Shown piece after piece: positions 1-12,140 of a DNA stretch of 64,000 nt (its first letter is position 1; every line of letters starts with the position of its first letter). The DNA comes from Plectrocnemia conspersa (taxonomy: Eukaryota; Arthropoda; Insecta; Trichoptera; Polycentropodidae), in NCBI GenBank assembly GCA_009617715.1, contig VTFK01000570.1:62001-126000 (forward strand), written 5' to 3'. Position numbers and translations under genes: made by a program. The notes below the pieces were generated by a model. That model had not been told where the DNA came from and searched no databases. It was given only the letters and a program-made list of their open reading frames with translations.

Positions 1-65
1 CAGTTGCGTAATTTTGGATTTTATTTGTCGTTATAATTTTTATATGTAATAATATTTTGAAAAAT

Positions 66-686
66 TGCCGATGGAATGGAGAGAATTGTCTCTGTTCAAC
101 TGCAAGTCATTAGTTGCCAGTATGTGAAAAAGGGTTGCAGCTGTAAATAAAGCTTGGTACCAGTCGACCACACGCTGGAGCTCGCTGAATATAGGTGGGA
201 GTGCGAGGAACCACTTTTGAGGTTAAAACTCAAACCTCTGAGGTAGGGCGTGAGGTACTACTAATGAAGAACAAAACATAGCAGAGTAAATCAAGCGGGG
301 CCATAGGGCTCGGCCCTGAGGGGAATCGAGGGCCAAGGCAGCATATACACCCCGCAATGATCAGAGGGGCGATGTTGTTACAAGGATGATACGCAACGCA
401 TGCAGTGCAAAGCAATTCAGGCAAGCCAACAAGAGCACGCGCTTGGGAGAAATATGAATGAAACTTCAATAAAATATATAGTACTACGGGGGGTGGGTCC
501 CGCTCATCCGGCCGTCACAAGCTGGGTGTCCGCCCATAAGGGTTGGACTCGTAGTGCCCTAGTACTGGTAACAGCAGTGGTGCACGCAAAGAATAACACG
601 TAGCTATATTCATTGTTTTTTATTTATATATTCACGATTTTTTTTTGATATAACACAATATTATGGCCAAGCTTGTATATATTATT
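66..686 (+). mobile_element. Tc1/mariner-like remnant, interrupted
   Basis: The stretch at 66-178 aligns by eye with the better preserved Tc1-like transposase C-terminus at 44426-44551. Shared words include gatggaatgg, attgtctctgt and ctgcaagtcatta. A one- to two-base change around position 81-85 breaks the frame. The element's 3' flank resumes at about 604 and ends near 686 with a tail (attatggccaagc) matching the end of the second copy (attatggtcaag). Reverse-complemented, this reads like the start of a Tc1 terminal inverted repeat. The middle, 181-603, is foreign GC-rich DNA. It is a decayed, non-coding 3' fragment. Confidence 0.55.
181..603. other. GC-rich insert inside the Tc1 remnant, unidentified
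   Basis: This ~420-bp block is much richer in G+C than its surroundings and sits between two halves of a Tc1-like 3' end that are contiguous in the related copy at 44.4-44.7 kb. Short overlapping reading frames exist on both strands (minus 230-469, plus 400-603), but neither resembles a family I know. A SINE, a retroelement UTR or captured host DNA are all possible. No convincing target-site duplication was found. Confidence 0.4.
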
Positions 687-1884
687 AGTTAAAAAATATT
701 TTTAAATCAATTTACGATGGATGCTTAAATTCATAATAGATTCGATTCGAATAAATAAAATATGCGAAATATGGTGAAAATGTAATTTTTATAGAAAATT
801 GCGTTTATCTCTTTTTTTGAAGCTTACTTAAATTTTGCTTTTTGTCTCACTGAGCTTGAAATATATTCTATTCAGCCCCCACAAAATTAGTTTGCCGAAT
901 CATAAATTTAGAATGTATATCATGTTATAGTCATACCTTCAAATAAATTACAAACCCAAATGGTTTGTGTTATAGCATGTGTCAAAACATGATTGCTAAC
1001 ATTCATGTGATTATATACATACATACAGATATTTTTAATATATCGACGCCACTGCGCAAAAAAATACGTTTTGGAATTTGATTATTTTTAATTTCCGCGT
1101 AATATTAATGAGTCCGGTATACGGTTTGGTTATGAAACGGCGATAATAAGCAGCAAGCCGCGCCCGGAACAAAAGCGAGATAAATACACGAAATTATTCA
1201 CAAAGCTGCGGCGAAACAAAAAGCTCCGTCACATTTTTCATCAAAAAGCACAATGATCCCGGAGGCCATCGTCACCCGGGGACGGATGAGCATTTTAATA
1301 ACGCGCAGATTAACTCTGATAAGTACTTAACGTTTTCCGGACGAATCTTCCACAAACACACCATTTCATATCGCTTCCTCTTCGATTGGAACGATTTAAA
1401 GTTCGAATGTTTTAGTAAGATTAAAATATGTAATTTTCTTATCGCGTACTAAGGAATAATTAAATAATTGATTAATCAAAAATATGCCATAATGCCATGT
1501 TGAATCCGTAAGACATTCAGGAAGAAAAATAACTCACTTCAAATAAAATTCAAAAATAAGTATTAACATGACTTTCCGGTGAAGTGATGAAATTTATTCC
1601 GAATGAAATTCATAAAACAGTACTTCTTTATTTATTTCAATTATACTACAGATAACTGACGTTGTGTAAATTATTTATATGTCAAGTGATGTTATTATAA
1701 CAGAACATAATAATTGTTCAATCAAGATAAAAATCCTGGAAAATCAGCATTTTGGACGAAGACTATCACTAGAAATTTTGAACAAATTGCAGATGCCCAC
1801 CACTTTGATATATAATATTTCAGAGCTCAGTGCTATGACTTTAAATATGTTATTGTAAAATATCAAAATAAAAAATCTTCCGGT
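687..1884. other. no gene recognised; GC-richer island at 1130-1345
   Basis: This is AT-rich DNA without a convincing reading frame. The part at about 1130-1345 is distinctly GC-richer (it includes cggaggccatcgtcaccc) and could be a conserved noncoding element. Nothing in it identifies a function. Confidence 0.5.
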
Positions 1885-1887
1885 AGT

Positions 1888-2160
1888 TCAATAAAATCTG
1901 GAGTACCTCAAGGCGTATTTGAAGAATTCTATGTTATGCTTACCATAAGAAAGAAAACATGTCTATTCGTCAGATTAAATAACGTAATAAAACTAGAACC
2001 GAATGCTGAAAAATATTTTAGGGTGCAACTTGACTTAAAAATTACGTAAGTAATCCATATTTGATAAACATAAAAAGAACTAGAACTCAGTATTTAATTA
2101 TTGGCTATTATGCAAAACTTTGCAACTGACTATATAAATCCATACTTAAGTCAATTCGTA
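1888..2160 (+). pseudogene. old Jockey-clade reverse transcriptase remnant, 5' part
   Basis: A decayed RT gene. GVPQG is encoded at 1900-1914. After an internal deletion the same frame gives RLNN followed by EKYFRVQLDLKIT, matching the KYLG-LDxxLTW region downstream of the RT catalytic core in Jockey elements. The end reads LYKSILKSIR, the counterpart of the usual LYKAILKPIWTYG thumb motif. There the sequence is cut by the younger element at 2161 and resumes at 4253 with MYI. Several stops and the missing YADD segment show it is dead. Confidence 0.75.
2148..2160. repeat. target-site duplication, left copy
   Basis: The 13-mer aagtcaattcgta here recurs exactly at 4240-4252, immediately after the poly(A) tail. 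The pair brackets the younger Jockey-like insertion. One or two of the leading A bases are ambiguous with the tail. Confidence 0.92.
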
Positions 2161-4239
2161 AACTAACTGATGAAATTCGCGTTCAAATTCAAAACATCAA
2201 AAACGCTTCGTGGTGGCGTAAACTAAAAGCTTTGAAACCGGGAGATAATTCCATATGGAGAATGACGAAATCGCTTAAAAATAAAAACTCAAATATACCA
2301 CCTTTAAAAACCGGAAACAACGTAGCTAACACGACTCAGGAGAAGGTCGAGATTTTAGCTGAGCCATTTTATACATCTTATCAACTTACGCAAAATTACA
2401 TTGACCAAAAAACCCAAAATAAAGTAGACCAGGCAATTAAAGATATTAGTAAAACTCCAATAGATAAAAAATTCATTAACCAAGTCGGCATATCAGAAAT
2501 TCTTAGTATTGTTAAACGATTATCAAATAGAAAGGCTCCAGGTATAGATAAATTAGAGAATATATTGATTAAAAACCTTCCTTTTGTTTGCTTTAAGTAC
2601 TTAAATAACATTTTTAATTCATGCTTATCTTTTGGATATTTCCCAATAATCTGGAAAACGGCAAAAATTCATCCGATAAAAAAACCTGGCAAAGCAGATA
2701 ACATACCAATTAACTACCGCCCGATAAGTTTACTGCCCTCATTTAGCAAATTATTTGAAAAAATTATATTATCTCGATTAAAGGAATCTCTTAATAGCAA
2801 ACTCATTAATGAGCAATTTAGATTCCGCGAAAATCACTCGACTACGCATCAACTTAATAGATTAACAGAGCACATATCTGCCGATTTTAATATGAAAAAA
2901 AGTTCTGGTCTTTTATTATTAGATATGGAAAAGGCTTTTGATACAGTATGGCATGATGGATTAATGTATAAACTTTTAAAATATGGAACTCCCTATTACA
3001 TTATTCACATGTTACGGTCTTACCTGAAGAATCGAAGCTATGTTGTTTCGCTAAATAATACATTTTCGACGCCGCGTAAAATACCAGCTGGTGTTCCTCA
3101 AGGAAGTATACTTGGCCCGTTTCTCTTCATTCTATATACTAATGATATTCCAATGTTAAAAAATACTAAACTCTCAATGTACGCTGACGACACCGCAATC
3201 CTTACTAGTTCTTATGGTCTTAAACCTATTGCAGTCAAACTTCAAAAATCCCTTGAAAACTTAAAAAAATATTTTATGAAATGGAGAATTAAAATTAATC
3301 AAGACAAAACATAAGCTATAATATTCACTAAACGTAGACAACCCTTGCCTGCACCCATTAAAAGTGAACAAGGGCATAACATTGAATGGAGAGCGAGCGT
3401 TAAATACCTGGGTATACACCTGGACTCCAGACTAAAATTCAATAAACATATAACTGAACTCCGGTCGAAAGGGCTCGGTGCCATTGCGGTTCTAAAATCA
3501 ATATTTAATAGAAAAAGTGCGCTTACAATAAAAAATAAAATTCTAGTCTATAGACAATTAATCAGACCTGTTTTAACTTACGCTTGTTCAGTGTGGAGTA
3601 ACGCGAGTAATAGTAATTTTAATAAACTTCAAGTAATCCAAAATAAAAGCCATAAAAATAATTTATAATACACCGTTTTATACTAACCTTAAAAAACTCC
3701 ACACCAAACATTTAATTCCTACCATTAAAGAATACTGTTATTATCAAACCGAAAAATACTATAAAAAAATCTCGCGAGACCACGCAAACCCACTAATTTC
3801 AAGAATCGGTGATTACGACAAAGCAAAACTTAAATTTAAATACAAACATAAAATGCCTAAGCACATATTGCTTTGATGCAGTTAAGCTCATCGCAGTGTC
3901 ATCAGTTTCAGGTCTACAGGGCTAGGTTTATTTACCTTTGTATGTGTTTTATTTTATATATTATGTATTTAGTATAATTTGTTTTTCTCATCTGCTTCAT
4001 TCTTTTCCAAATTTTTTTTTTTTTTTTTTGGTTTTTTAAATTTGTAAAAGGTTTTATGTATTTTTCCTTTAATTTAGTATACTCTCGTATAATTTATTAT
4101 TCTTTTATGTTATTGTATAACTTAACAATTTGTAAACAATGTAAATGGTTATGAACCAGTATTGTGCATTTAATATATCTGTATGCTATTTTACCTATGT
4201 CTATTTAAGAAATAAACTTTTATAAAAAAAAAAAAAAAA
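2161..4239 (+). mobile_element. 5'-truncated Jockey-like non-LTR retrotransposon
   Basis: This 2.08-kb insertion contains most of ORF2 (2163-3876), a ~345-bp 3' UTR and a poly(A) tail (about 4222-4240). It is flanked by perfect 13-bp duplications at 2148-2160 and 4240-4252. The reading frame is open from the first bases after the left duplication, as expected when reverse transcription stopped early. The endonuclease domain and ORF1 are missing. Perfect TSDs and only two ORF lesions indicate a fairly recent insertion. Minus-strand RT fragments at 37.4-40.5 kb and a short copy at 49.1 kb belong to related subfamilies. Confidence 0.92.
2163..3876 (+). pseudogene. ORF2 reverse transcriptase fragment, two lesions
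   Basis: The frame starts in the linker between endonuclease and RT (ASWWRKLKALKPGDNSIW). It runs through YRPISLLPSFSKLFEKI, the F-RENHSTTHQL segment, LLLLDMEKAFDTVWHDGL (first catalytic Asp), AGVPQGSILGPFLFILY, the catalytic MYADDTAI and KYLGIHLDSRLKF. The C-terminal region includes LIRPVLTYACSVW and ends KHKMPKHILL. An in-frame TAA at 3312-3314 replaces a codon just before AIIFTKRRQ, and one extra A near 3644 shifts the frame for the last ~75 codons. All catalytic motifs are otherwise intact. RT activity would have mobilised the element's own RNA, but this copy cannot be autonomous. Confidence 0.93.
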
Positions 4240-4252
4240 AAGTCAATTCGTA
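4240..4252. repeat. target-site duplication, right copy
   Basis: Exact repeat of the 13-mer at 2148-2160, directly abutting the poly(A) tail. Confidence 0.92.
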
Positions 4253-4375
4253 TGTACATTGTAAAAAAAAAATTGTCCGATACAACAAAAATAAGCTTAA
4301 ACAATTTAATAACCACGTTAAAAACACCAGTATATCATACTGTTTTAAACAGTACACATAAATCAATTTAGTGGA
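4253..4375 (+). pseudogene. old Jockey RT remnant, 3' part
   Basis: Continuation of the gene cut at 2160. Joining 2160 to 4253 extends the frame LYKSILKSIR into MYI. A shifted frame from about 4270 reads NNLITTLKTPVYHTVLN, which resembles the LRTIVNAPWYVSN segment that follows in Jockey C-termini. It ends at a stop near 4369. No poly(A) or TSD of this older copy was found. Confidence 0.55.
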
Positions 4376-5706
4376 TGTAAATAAATGTTTGGGTCATTAC
4401 GTGCCATTTAATTCTGTCGTGAAAATTTCCAACCATCCATTAAAGCGTTGCGAAGAAAAATATCAAACGTTAAACCTAGAATATTAAAGAAAAATATTCA
4501 ACGTTGAAATATGGCACATTTGTATAATTAGCACGGTCTCGATGCTAATTTGTCATAAAGTTTTGTTAAATTTTCCGCATAGCTTTTTAGGCAAAGTTAT
4601 TTTCGAAAAGCGATTGATTTCATCTACGTAAATTATTGTTTGTTTTGGCAAACAACAAACAAACTCAAAGCAGCGTTTCACAGAATAATAAATTTTAGGA
4701 TGCTTTTCTAATTACATATTTGCCTAGTTAGTTGTTTGATTGGAAAAAAATCTTAACGTAATAACAAAAGCTTGATTCTGTTTGAAATTACATAGAATTT
4801 GTTAAAAAGATTTGTATTAAAAAAGATATATAAATCTTAAAAAAAAATATTATTTACATGATAAATTTGCGATATTTCTTATATGTAATAAATATATTAC
4901 ATAAATATTTTTAAAAAGGTATAGTTATTTATTTATTTTTTATACATAAACATTTTGCTTGTGGCAATTTATAAATTTGTTAGTCTACAAATAAACCAAG
5001 TATAACAATTGTGCATTAAAACGAAACAAATTAATACATCAAAGATATGTATGTGTAAGTTTACTTTACTAAATACAGATGAAATATAAACAGAAATATT
5101 TATACAACAAAACTGATTTAAATTTATCACCAAACAAAAGCTTTGCATTATTATTGTATAATAAAATGCTGCTACTTAATGTGGGCTAATTCAATTTTCA
5201 AGTCATCGTAGGATGCAGAGTGAGGGCGGATTCCACAACGTCCTTCCTCTAATAACTGGTAACGGGACGGTCTTGTATGGAAAAGAGGAATTAGCTCTAG
5301 TTATAAATTAGAAACTCAGGACTAATAATGATCAAACTTATGAGTAAAAATTATTTGTAAATAACATTGTATTCAAAGAGATAGAAGTAATTACAAAATA
5401 CAATCAAACTTTTACGCCAAAAAACTACGTGTTTTGTATCGTATAACGGTCTAAAAAATAAATCTTTAAAATATTTTTACACATAATTAGTTATTAGTAA
5501 GAGACACTCATAATTGTTGCGCTCAATAACTTGCAAAAGACTCACTAAAAAGGTCATACAACTGTTAAAATTGTGTTTCTTGGATTTAATAAGTATCTAA
5601 GTTATTTTCTGTTAGCATAAACAAGCAAATAATCATGTTTTTCTAAGTGGAGAATCAATGGTATAATTAATTAAAAAATACGTTTTAATGACAAATGATC
5701 TTAATG
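4376..5706. other. no gene recognised
   Basis: AT-rich DNA without a plausible coding frame. A short GC-richer patch at about 5205-5295 is the only compositional break. Confidence 0.5.
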
Positions 5707-5790
5707 ATACTAGTAGATTATGAAAAAGTTTTTGACAATATTTGTCATAAATTATTATTAAGGAGTATCAGATCTCATTTGCTCAAATGA
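5707..5790 (+). pseudogene. small RT fragment with first catalytic Asp region
   Basis: The frame 5707-5787 reads ILVDYEKVFDNICHKLLLRS, the LDxxKAFDxVxHxxLL motif of non-LTR reverse transcriptases, then stops. Flanking DNA is too decayed to recognise more. Only about 28 codons are recognisable, so the family is not assignable. Confidence 0.6.
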
Positions 5791-8700
5791 TTTTATTCAT
5801 TTTTTATTATTTATTTGATTAATTGTAGAAAGTTCTGAACATATGGGTGCAATTAAAAAAAATCTCAAAAAAATATTATTGACTATTATAATACTTTGTC
5901 ATTTCCAAAGCTTCCCAACATAAAATTAAAATTCTGACAAAGCATATTTGCCTCCTAATTAAAAACAAGCATGCTAAAAGTTTGAAAAATTGTATCAGAC
6001 ACTTTTTTTTCTTTTAAAAATATAAAAGTAGTGTAAAAAAATTACTTTATAAAAATGATACAGATTGTTGTTAGAATCGTGTGAATCGTATATACATATG
6101 TATGTAGTATGTTTTTTTTTTGGAACAGATTTTAATCGGTTGATTTAGGGCGACTTGTAAAAACACACGTCAGCACACGTCGTGTGAGCGTACGTCAAAA
6201 ATAAATAAATAAAAATGATAAAAAATAAAATTTATGTGTGTAAGCGAAAAAAATTGAATTATTGGCGCTTCCCGTTTTTCGTGAGATGATGAACGATCAA
6301 GGGGTGAAATCATGTTGGCAATGAGGCAAAAATAAATCAAAGCAAAAAAGGGTAATACAACTGGGTGCTTGTGAATTAACAGGAATCTCATGGCTCACTA
6401 CATTAGGGTATATAATGATAAGTAATATATTAATATCATAACTACATTTATTAAAATGACAAATGGCACAATAATGCTTTTCAGAACAATGAAAGCAAGG
6501 GAAATAATGTCTATCAGGTTTATATATTAATTATTTTTTAATATAAAATTGAATTATATTGATTGGCTGAAATTATTTGCAATTGTATAAATTCTAATAA
6601 ATTTCTTCACTAGCTGCATTTAAGCATTTAAACGTCTAATTAAATGTAAAATGATTACAGAACGTGTCTGATTGTATCTAAGGTTTCGTTGACTGTTGTA
6701 TTATAATTTGGGGGGGTCAGCTTTTAGGGTCTCCGCGGGTCCGTACTTTGGAACTACCACAATTGGCTTACATTGTAAATGTATGCAATGTGCGGCGTGT
6801 ACTCTGTCTATTAACGGTCGACCTAATATGGTATCCTTTATAATTTTCCTTCGCATTGCTCTTTCCAGAACTGACGTGACCCACGGAAAACTGTGTAGTC
6901 ATGCGCGTACGTAGTTCTCCGTTAAAGACTGTTCGACTTAGTCAAAAGAGTTTTAGATAGTTGACTACCGAATTCATGGCAGATGAGAAAATATTTTATT
7001 CAAATTGATTAAAATTATTAAAATATTTTTTTTGTATGTTTGTAAAGTAAAAAAAATATTTAGTAATGAAACCTGTCTTTGAAAAAATATACTTATTTAT
7101 TTAATTAAATACTTGTTTAAAGCAAAACAGCTTTACGTTAATGCACCTTACATATATAAAAAACATATTTAGTAATTACATACATATTCACAGAAACAAT
7201 TAGATATACTTATATACAATAACTTGCTGAAATCCTAATCAGATGATTTTTAAAAACTCCAATACTTGAAAACGCAAGCGCTGGTATTTAGGTGGCATAC
7301 AAAAACGAAAATGAATATACCATATTATTAGCTTAAATATGTGCTTCTCATATACACTTGTCGACGCGACTCGAGGAAATCATATCTAAGCATACCTTAT
7401 AGGATTTTGTATGAAATGAAAATGGATTATATTTATATTATTTTGAATAATGTTTTAGGCATAATTATCATATCATAGATTAAAGTTACTTTTTTCTAAA
7501 AAAATATAAATTACTGCCACGAGTTTGGAAGCCGACTATACAAATGTGTACGTGTAGGCACACGAAAGCAAAGCTTTTATGGCTTTCATAGCACTTTGGC
7601 AACTTTCCGCCTGATTTCTCCAACATTTCGCCGAGTTTTACTGAGTCGAGTTGTAGAAACCTATCAGTGCGACTGAATATTCCGCTCACCAATTTGGTGC
7701 TCATTCTTTCATTAAACCATCACAGTTTCGCTAACAAATAAAACAGCCATACCATTCTAGCATAAATGGGAAAACTACTGCTCATACCACTCACACACAA
7801 ACACAATTTAGTGTCATCTACCCAGAATAAAATTGTGTGAGGCGTGCAATTAATTTTCAACCTGAATAACACTTAGCTCAAGACTTAACTGAAAAATCAA
7901 TTATATTGTAAAGTTTAAAGGTCAAGCGGCGCGGATAAATTTATTCTGAGTGAAACCTGACGCAAGGATTATATCTGGGATTTATAGTGGCTCGTAAGGT
8001 TTATTATGACTTTTCAGCACTCAAAAGTAATCTTTGCTTTTAGTGCTAAGTTTGCATGCGTCTTTTATATTTTATTAAGAATTTAATATAAAAAGTAATT
8101 TTTAAATTGATATTTTTACATGTAAATTTGTTGTTATACCTATAATTGTCAACTGTTGTGGTTAACTTTACTTTATCTAAATTATGTTTTTTCTTAATAT
8201 ATTAAAAGATAACGCAGTAAACTTTATATATGAAATACTAACATTGATATATTTTTTTGAGATATGAGCCGTTGATTTTGCAAGTGGATCAAGTCCATAT
8301 TATGTAATTGTTAGATAATTAATCGTTTGCGTTTTAACAGATTTAAAATATTAGTAAACAATAATATACTTATTGTTTATGGTATTTTTTCAATAAAATT
8401 TTATATTCAATATTTATATTCCCGTTATTTAAACAACAAACATGTTTTTAATATGGCCCAATAGCCTCACGTTCAAAGCAATGATTTTATGAAAATATTG
8501 ATTTCCTGTTTTCAAGAGTTTAATTGTCATAAGAAAAAGTATAATGATATTTGAATTTTGATATTATAATTTGTATAGTATGGTTCACAAATTCTACAAT
8601 GAAATAGTGCATAATGAAGATGCATATGGATGCAATATTGTCATATAGAAGTGGCATTTAGACAAAAATATACCAATGGGATAAGTTTAGAAACAACATA

Positions 8701-9648
8701 GACTAACAATAAACTGCTTTTAAATGAATTTATAAAGATGTATAGAAATCAAATATGCAACTATATTTATATCATGTTCTGTTATTTGTTTTATACACAG
8801 TGATTAACCAGGACTCAAAAAATTAAAAAATATATATTAAATAATATCAATAATTTGTTGGTTTATATTTGATATCGAGGTTAAAAAACAAAACAGTTAT
8901 GAATTAAAATTATTGTATTTTTATCCACAGAGAAGAACACATTTTTGCTAAATGTCTAGAGCTAACTTTATTAATTAAAATAAGTACTAATAAAATCAAC
9001 ATAGTTTTGCTAATTAAATACTATATTATCTTTATTTTTATGATTTTTATTTTTTATCATTTTTGAAATTTTTTTTAACTGTTTTATTTTAATGGAATTA
9101 AAAACTATCGGATTTTCGCTCAAAATATAAAATTATTATTACGTAAGTTCTAATTTAGGTTTATGACGTTTTTAACACTAATTTGCAATATCTAATTTTT
9201 TTGCGCTCAGAGAATATTGGACTTCAAAATCATTGTGTACCAAATGCAGTATATCATAAAACTGCCTATTTTGAACAAGATTTTTTTTGTATATCAGAAA
9301 TCAGTCAATTATATATTTTCATATTTACTTCCAATAATATTTTTTATTTATTTCAATGCTTTATTAGGTTTATTTGTAACATATTATACATAGAATTCTT
9401 TGAGCACTGTATATTTATATTATATATTAGTCGATATTTTGTGTATTTAAGAGCTCTAGTTGACAACCTATGTTTGGGAGGATCAAACGCTTTATAGCCG
9501 TTCATAGGGTGTATAAACGAAAACACCTAGGTTTTATTAAGGAATTAGGAACTGGGTCGGTAACGCAGTGTCAAGGATTAATTACAGCCAGTCGGTTTTA
9601 TAGCCGGTGATATTATAGTTGGTTGTGTGTAGGTATGTTTGTGGCATA
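5791..9648. other. no gene recognised; GC-richer patches
   Basis: Mostly AT-rich. Less AT-rich patches occur at about 6690-6915 (plus frame, 72 codons), 7486-7710 (minus frame, 72 codons), 7920-8010 and 9480-9648. None of the frames resembles a known family or has codon use that makes a gene call safe. They may be conserved noncoding elements. A long plus frame at 9183-9497 is low-complexity AT-rich sequence. Confidence 0.5.
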
Positions 9649-10380
9649 GTAGTTAGTCTCAGACACCGGAAATGCGACTTGAACCCTTCCTGTCGCGACT
9701 CGGGCTATAAACGGTGGCGGAAATTATGAATGATGGCTTTCTTTACGAGATAGTTTCAGAAACTTGAATTGCTTTTCACTTGTTACAATTGGCTTGTCGC
9801 TGAGATATTTTAATAATGCGCTGTTAACTTTACAACTCTGCGGAATATGAACCGAAATTAATGGTCGCACTCTTCAGCGAGTTTTAAATAGCAATTAAAA
9901 ATTCATATTTATGGTTTATTAGGGTATTAATTTAATGTAATCGTTCTAATCGTGTAACAGATATATTTTGCATTTTATGTGATTTTAATATATTTTTAGT
10001 AAATTTATAATTTCTATTATATAGTTTCTATTAAATACAAAAAATAGGTTAGGTGACAACCTGTAAGACTTGTATTAATCAGATACGCTGAAGGAATTTT
10101 AAAGCAAAAGAAATTTGCTGAAAATGGCAATGTGGTATTTGATTATTTAAAATACACTAAAGCATAGGTCATGATCATTTAAATGAAGAGCTTATAAAAT
10201 AATATTTTTTGTAACCCACACAGTACTATTTTCATTTTTTACATTCACACAATAGATTTTTCATTTTACTATTTTTTAAATCGGCACTGGTGGTAGTAGT
10301 TCATTAACTTCAGTTGTTGTCGAGTGCACCATACATCACGGCATTGGCTCAATAAAATTGTCACGTATGAACATCAAAAA

Positions 10381-10900
10381 AAAAGTAAAGCCACGGACAG
10401 TAGTGTAAGGATCGAACCGAAACCGTTCGAGAAGACATGAAATAAATAAGAGTGGCCGAGTGTGTTTCACGCACACCGGTTCGTATCGGATCAAATGTAT
10501 TCATTTGAATTCAACGAGGCAACCCCGGCTCGGACAGATGGAACGGAACTGGAATTTAAATTCGTCCTCGGCAATCACATGCCACTAAGCCAATATCCAG
10601 GCACCGTGGACTGGAGGGAAAAAAGTACCGAGAGTCTCGCTTTCGGGCAAGCGAAGGAGACTTCCGGATGATATCGGGACGTGATGCCACTCAAACGGGG
10701 AGTGTCTGCTTCAAAATTGGAATTGGACTCCGAGGAAGAAAATCAATTAGGGGTTGAAAGTGGCCCCCTGCGCACGTATACGCAAAGACGTCGCTCCCTT
10801 CCCGGGACTTCCCGGCAAGATTCATATCGTGAATCCCAGAACAAGTAAAAACATAACACAACATATTTAAAGCACTTCTTCTATTGAAGAATTCAAGATT
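10381..10900. other. GC-rich patch of copy A with a shortened reading frame
   Basis: A markedly GC-richer block. A plus frame at 10462-10671 (69 codons, beginning MFHAHRFVSD) is open. Compared with copy B it has a one-base deletion near 10572 (ggcaatc against ggtaaatc), which shortens the frame from 98 to 69 codons. A minus frame at 10691-10903 is also open. I recognise no family. It could be a host exon, a retroelement 5' region or noncoding DNA. Confidence 0.3.
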
Positions 10901-11042
10901 CAATCGAAATAAGCATTTATTTAATTTGTTGCATTTTCTATTGCTTTGGTTTCGATATTTATGCCGTGTCGAAGTGTGAATTTCTCAATTTACTTGTGAG
11001 TGTAAATAAATTAATAATACCACTTTGTTTCTATTAGTCTGC

Positions 11043-11492
11043 TACATATAAAGGTGATGATAATAATATATAAAGGTGGTGATAAAAATATCACTAATAA
11101 TTATCGCCCTACATCTTTTTTTAAAGCATAAATTTATCTTATTTACAATACGGATTTAGAAGCAAATCCAATACAAAATATGCGGCTTTTGATTTAATTA
11201 ATAAAATACCACAAAACCTTGACGATAAAAATAAAACTACAGAAATATTTATAGCTTTTGATACAGTAGACCATAATATATTATTAAAGAAATTAAACCA
11301 TATTGGAATAGTTGGACCTACACTAAATTTATTAAAAAGCTATTTAAATAATAGACAACAAGTAGTTGTAATAAATGATATGCAAAGCGAATATGAGGTG
11401 GTCAAGTGTGGAGTTCCACAGGGCTCTATTTTGGGACCATTACTATTTAATCTGTACATAAATGATTTAACCCTATGTAAACTTGCAGGAAG
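11043..11492 (+). pseudogene. CR1-like RT in copy A, first part
   Basis: A 5'-truncated RT. It shows KGGDKNITNNYRPTSF near 11072-11120, then YGFRSKSNTKYAAFDLINKI, IAFDTVDHNILLKKLNHIGI and CGVPQGSILGPLLFNLYIND up to KLAG. It is interrupted exactly at 11492 by the foldback-like element and continues at 13158-13167 with RIQLYADDT. The motif spelling is typical of CR1/L2- or Jockey-superclade RTs. A short local duplication (tataaaggtg) sits at its 5' edge. Small deletions already break the frame. Confidence 0.85.
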
Positions 11493-11592
11493 CGGTACGC
11501 GACAATTGGAGCGACGGACAAATGGGCGATTCCGGTCAATTGGGCGACGGTCAATTGGGCGATGGTTATTTGGGCGACGGTCATATGGGCGA
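11493..11592 (+). repeat. left terminal array of ~15-bp units
   Basis: Units read in order include cggacaaatgggcgattc, cggtcaattgggcga twice, tggttatttgggcga and cggtcatatgggcga. The conserved core is GTCAWWTGGGCGA. Such iterated subterminal sites usually serve as transposase binding sites; that role is inferred. Confidence 0.88.
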
Positions 11593-12140
11593 CAGAAATT
11601 TAAAAAACTTGCACGCTTTGTTTTTATTTTGAATATAAATAAAATATACATTAAAACGAAAATGTATATTAAATGAAAAACAATTTTATTTTCAAATTAT
11701 TAACTCATATTATAATTATATGCAATACCATGTAAATATTCTATGATATTTTTTTCTATTGTACCTCAAAACTTTTTATAAAATTCTTTTGGTCTATTCT
11801 TTTCATAAAAGATATCCATTCCAAAATATTTTTCCTTGTCTTTTGACTTAATATGTCTGAATTATCCATTTATAAAAAAGAATATAAACTGTGGTAATCA
11901 AATTAGTCGCTCTCAACAATAATATAAAAAAACAATTATCTATAAATAACACATATAATATAACCCACATGTGAATATAAAGACACGTACTTATTTTTTT
12001 TGCTGTAACTGAATTTTTTACCAAAAAACACAATGACACTGTGACAAAGTGTTTTAAAACCACGACAAAAAAAATAATTTTCAAAGACGCAACGAAACTT
12101 TTTTTCGAATGTTTTCAGTCAAAATTCAAAAGTATACTGA

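Noticed and set aside
2163..3876. Possibly functional retrotransposon polymerase gene
   Set aside because: All catalytic motifs are present, but the copy lacks ORF1 and endonuclease, has a stop at 3312 and a frameshift near 3644.
7486..7704. 72-codon minus-strand frame as a gene
   Set aside because: No recognisable domain, no supporting splice or promoter signals, and similar-length frames occur by chance in the GC-richer patches.
9183..9497. 104-codon plus-strand frame
   Set aside because: Its composition is phenylalanine/isoleucine/tyrosine-rich as expected from random AT-rich DNA; no motif.
9660..9700. Possible tRNA-like sequence (acttgaaccc) in the duplicated unit
   Set aside because: No acceptor stem, A box or cloverleaf pairing could be assembled around it on either strand.
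11493..11592. Regularly spaced short repeats resembling a CRISPR array
   Set aside because: Units are contiguous ~15-mers without unique spacers, are mirrored at the other end of a TSD-bounded element, and the genome is eukaryotic.
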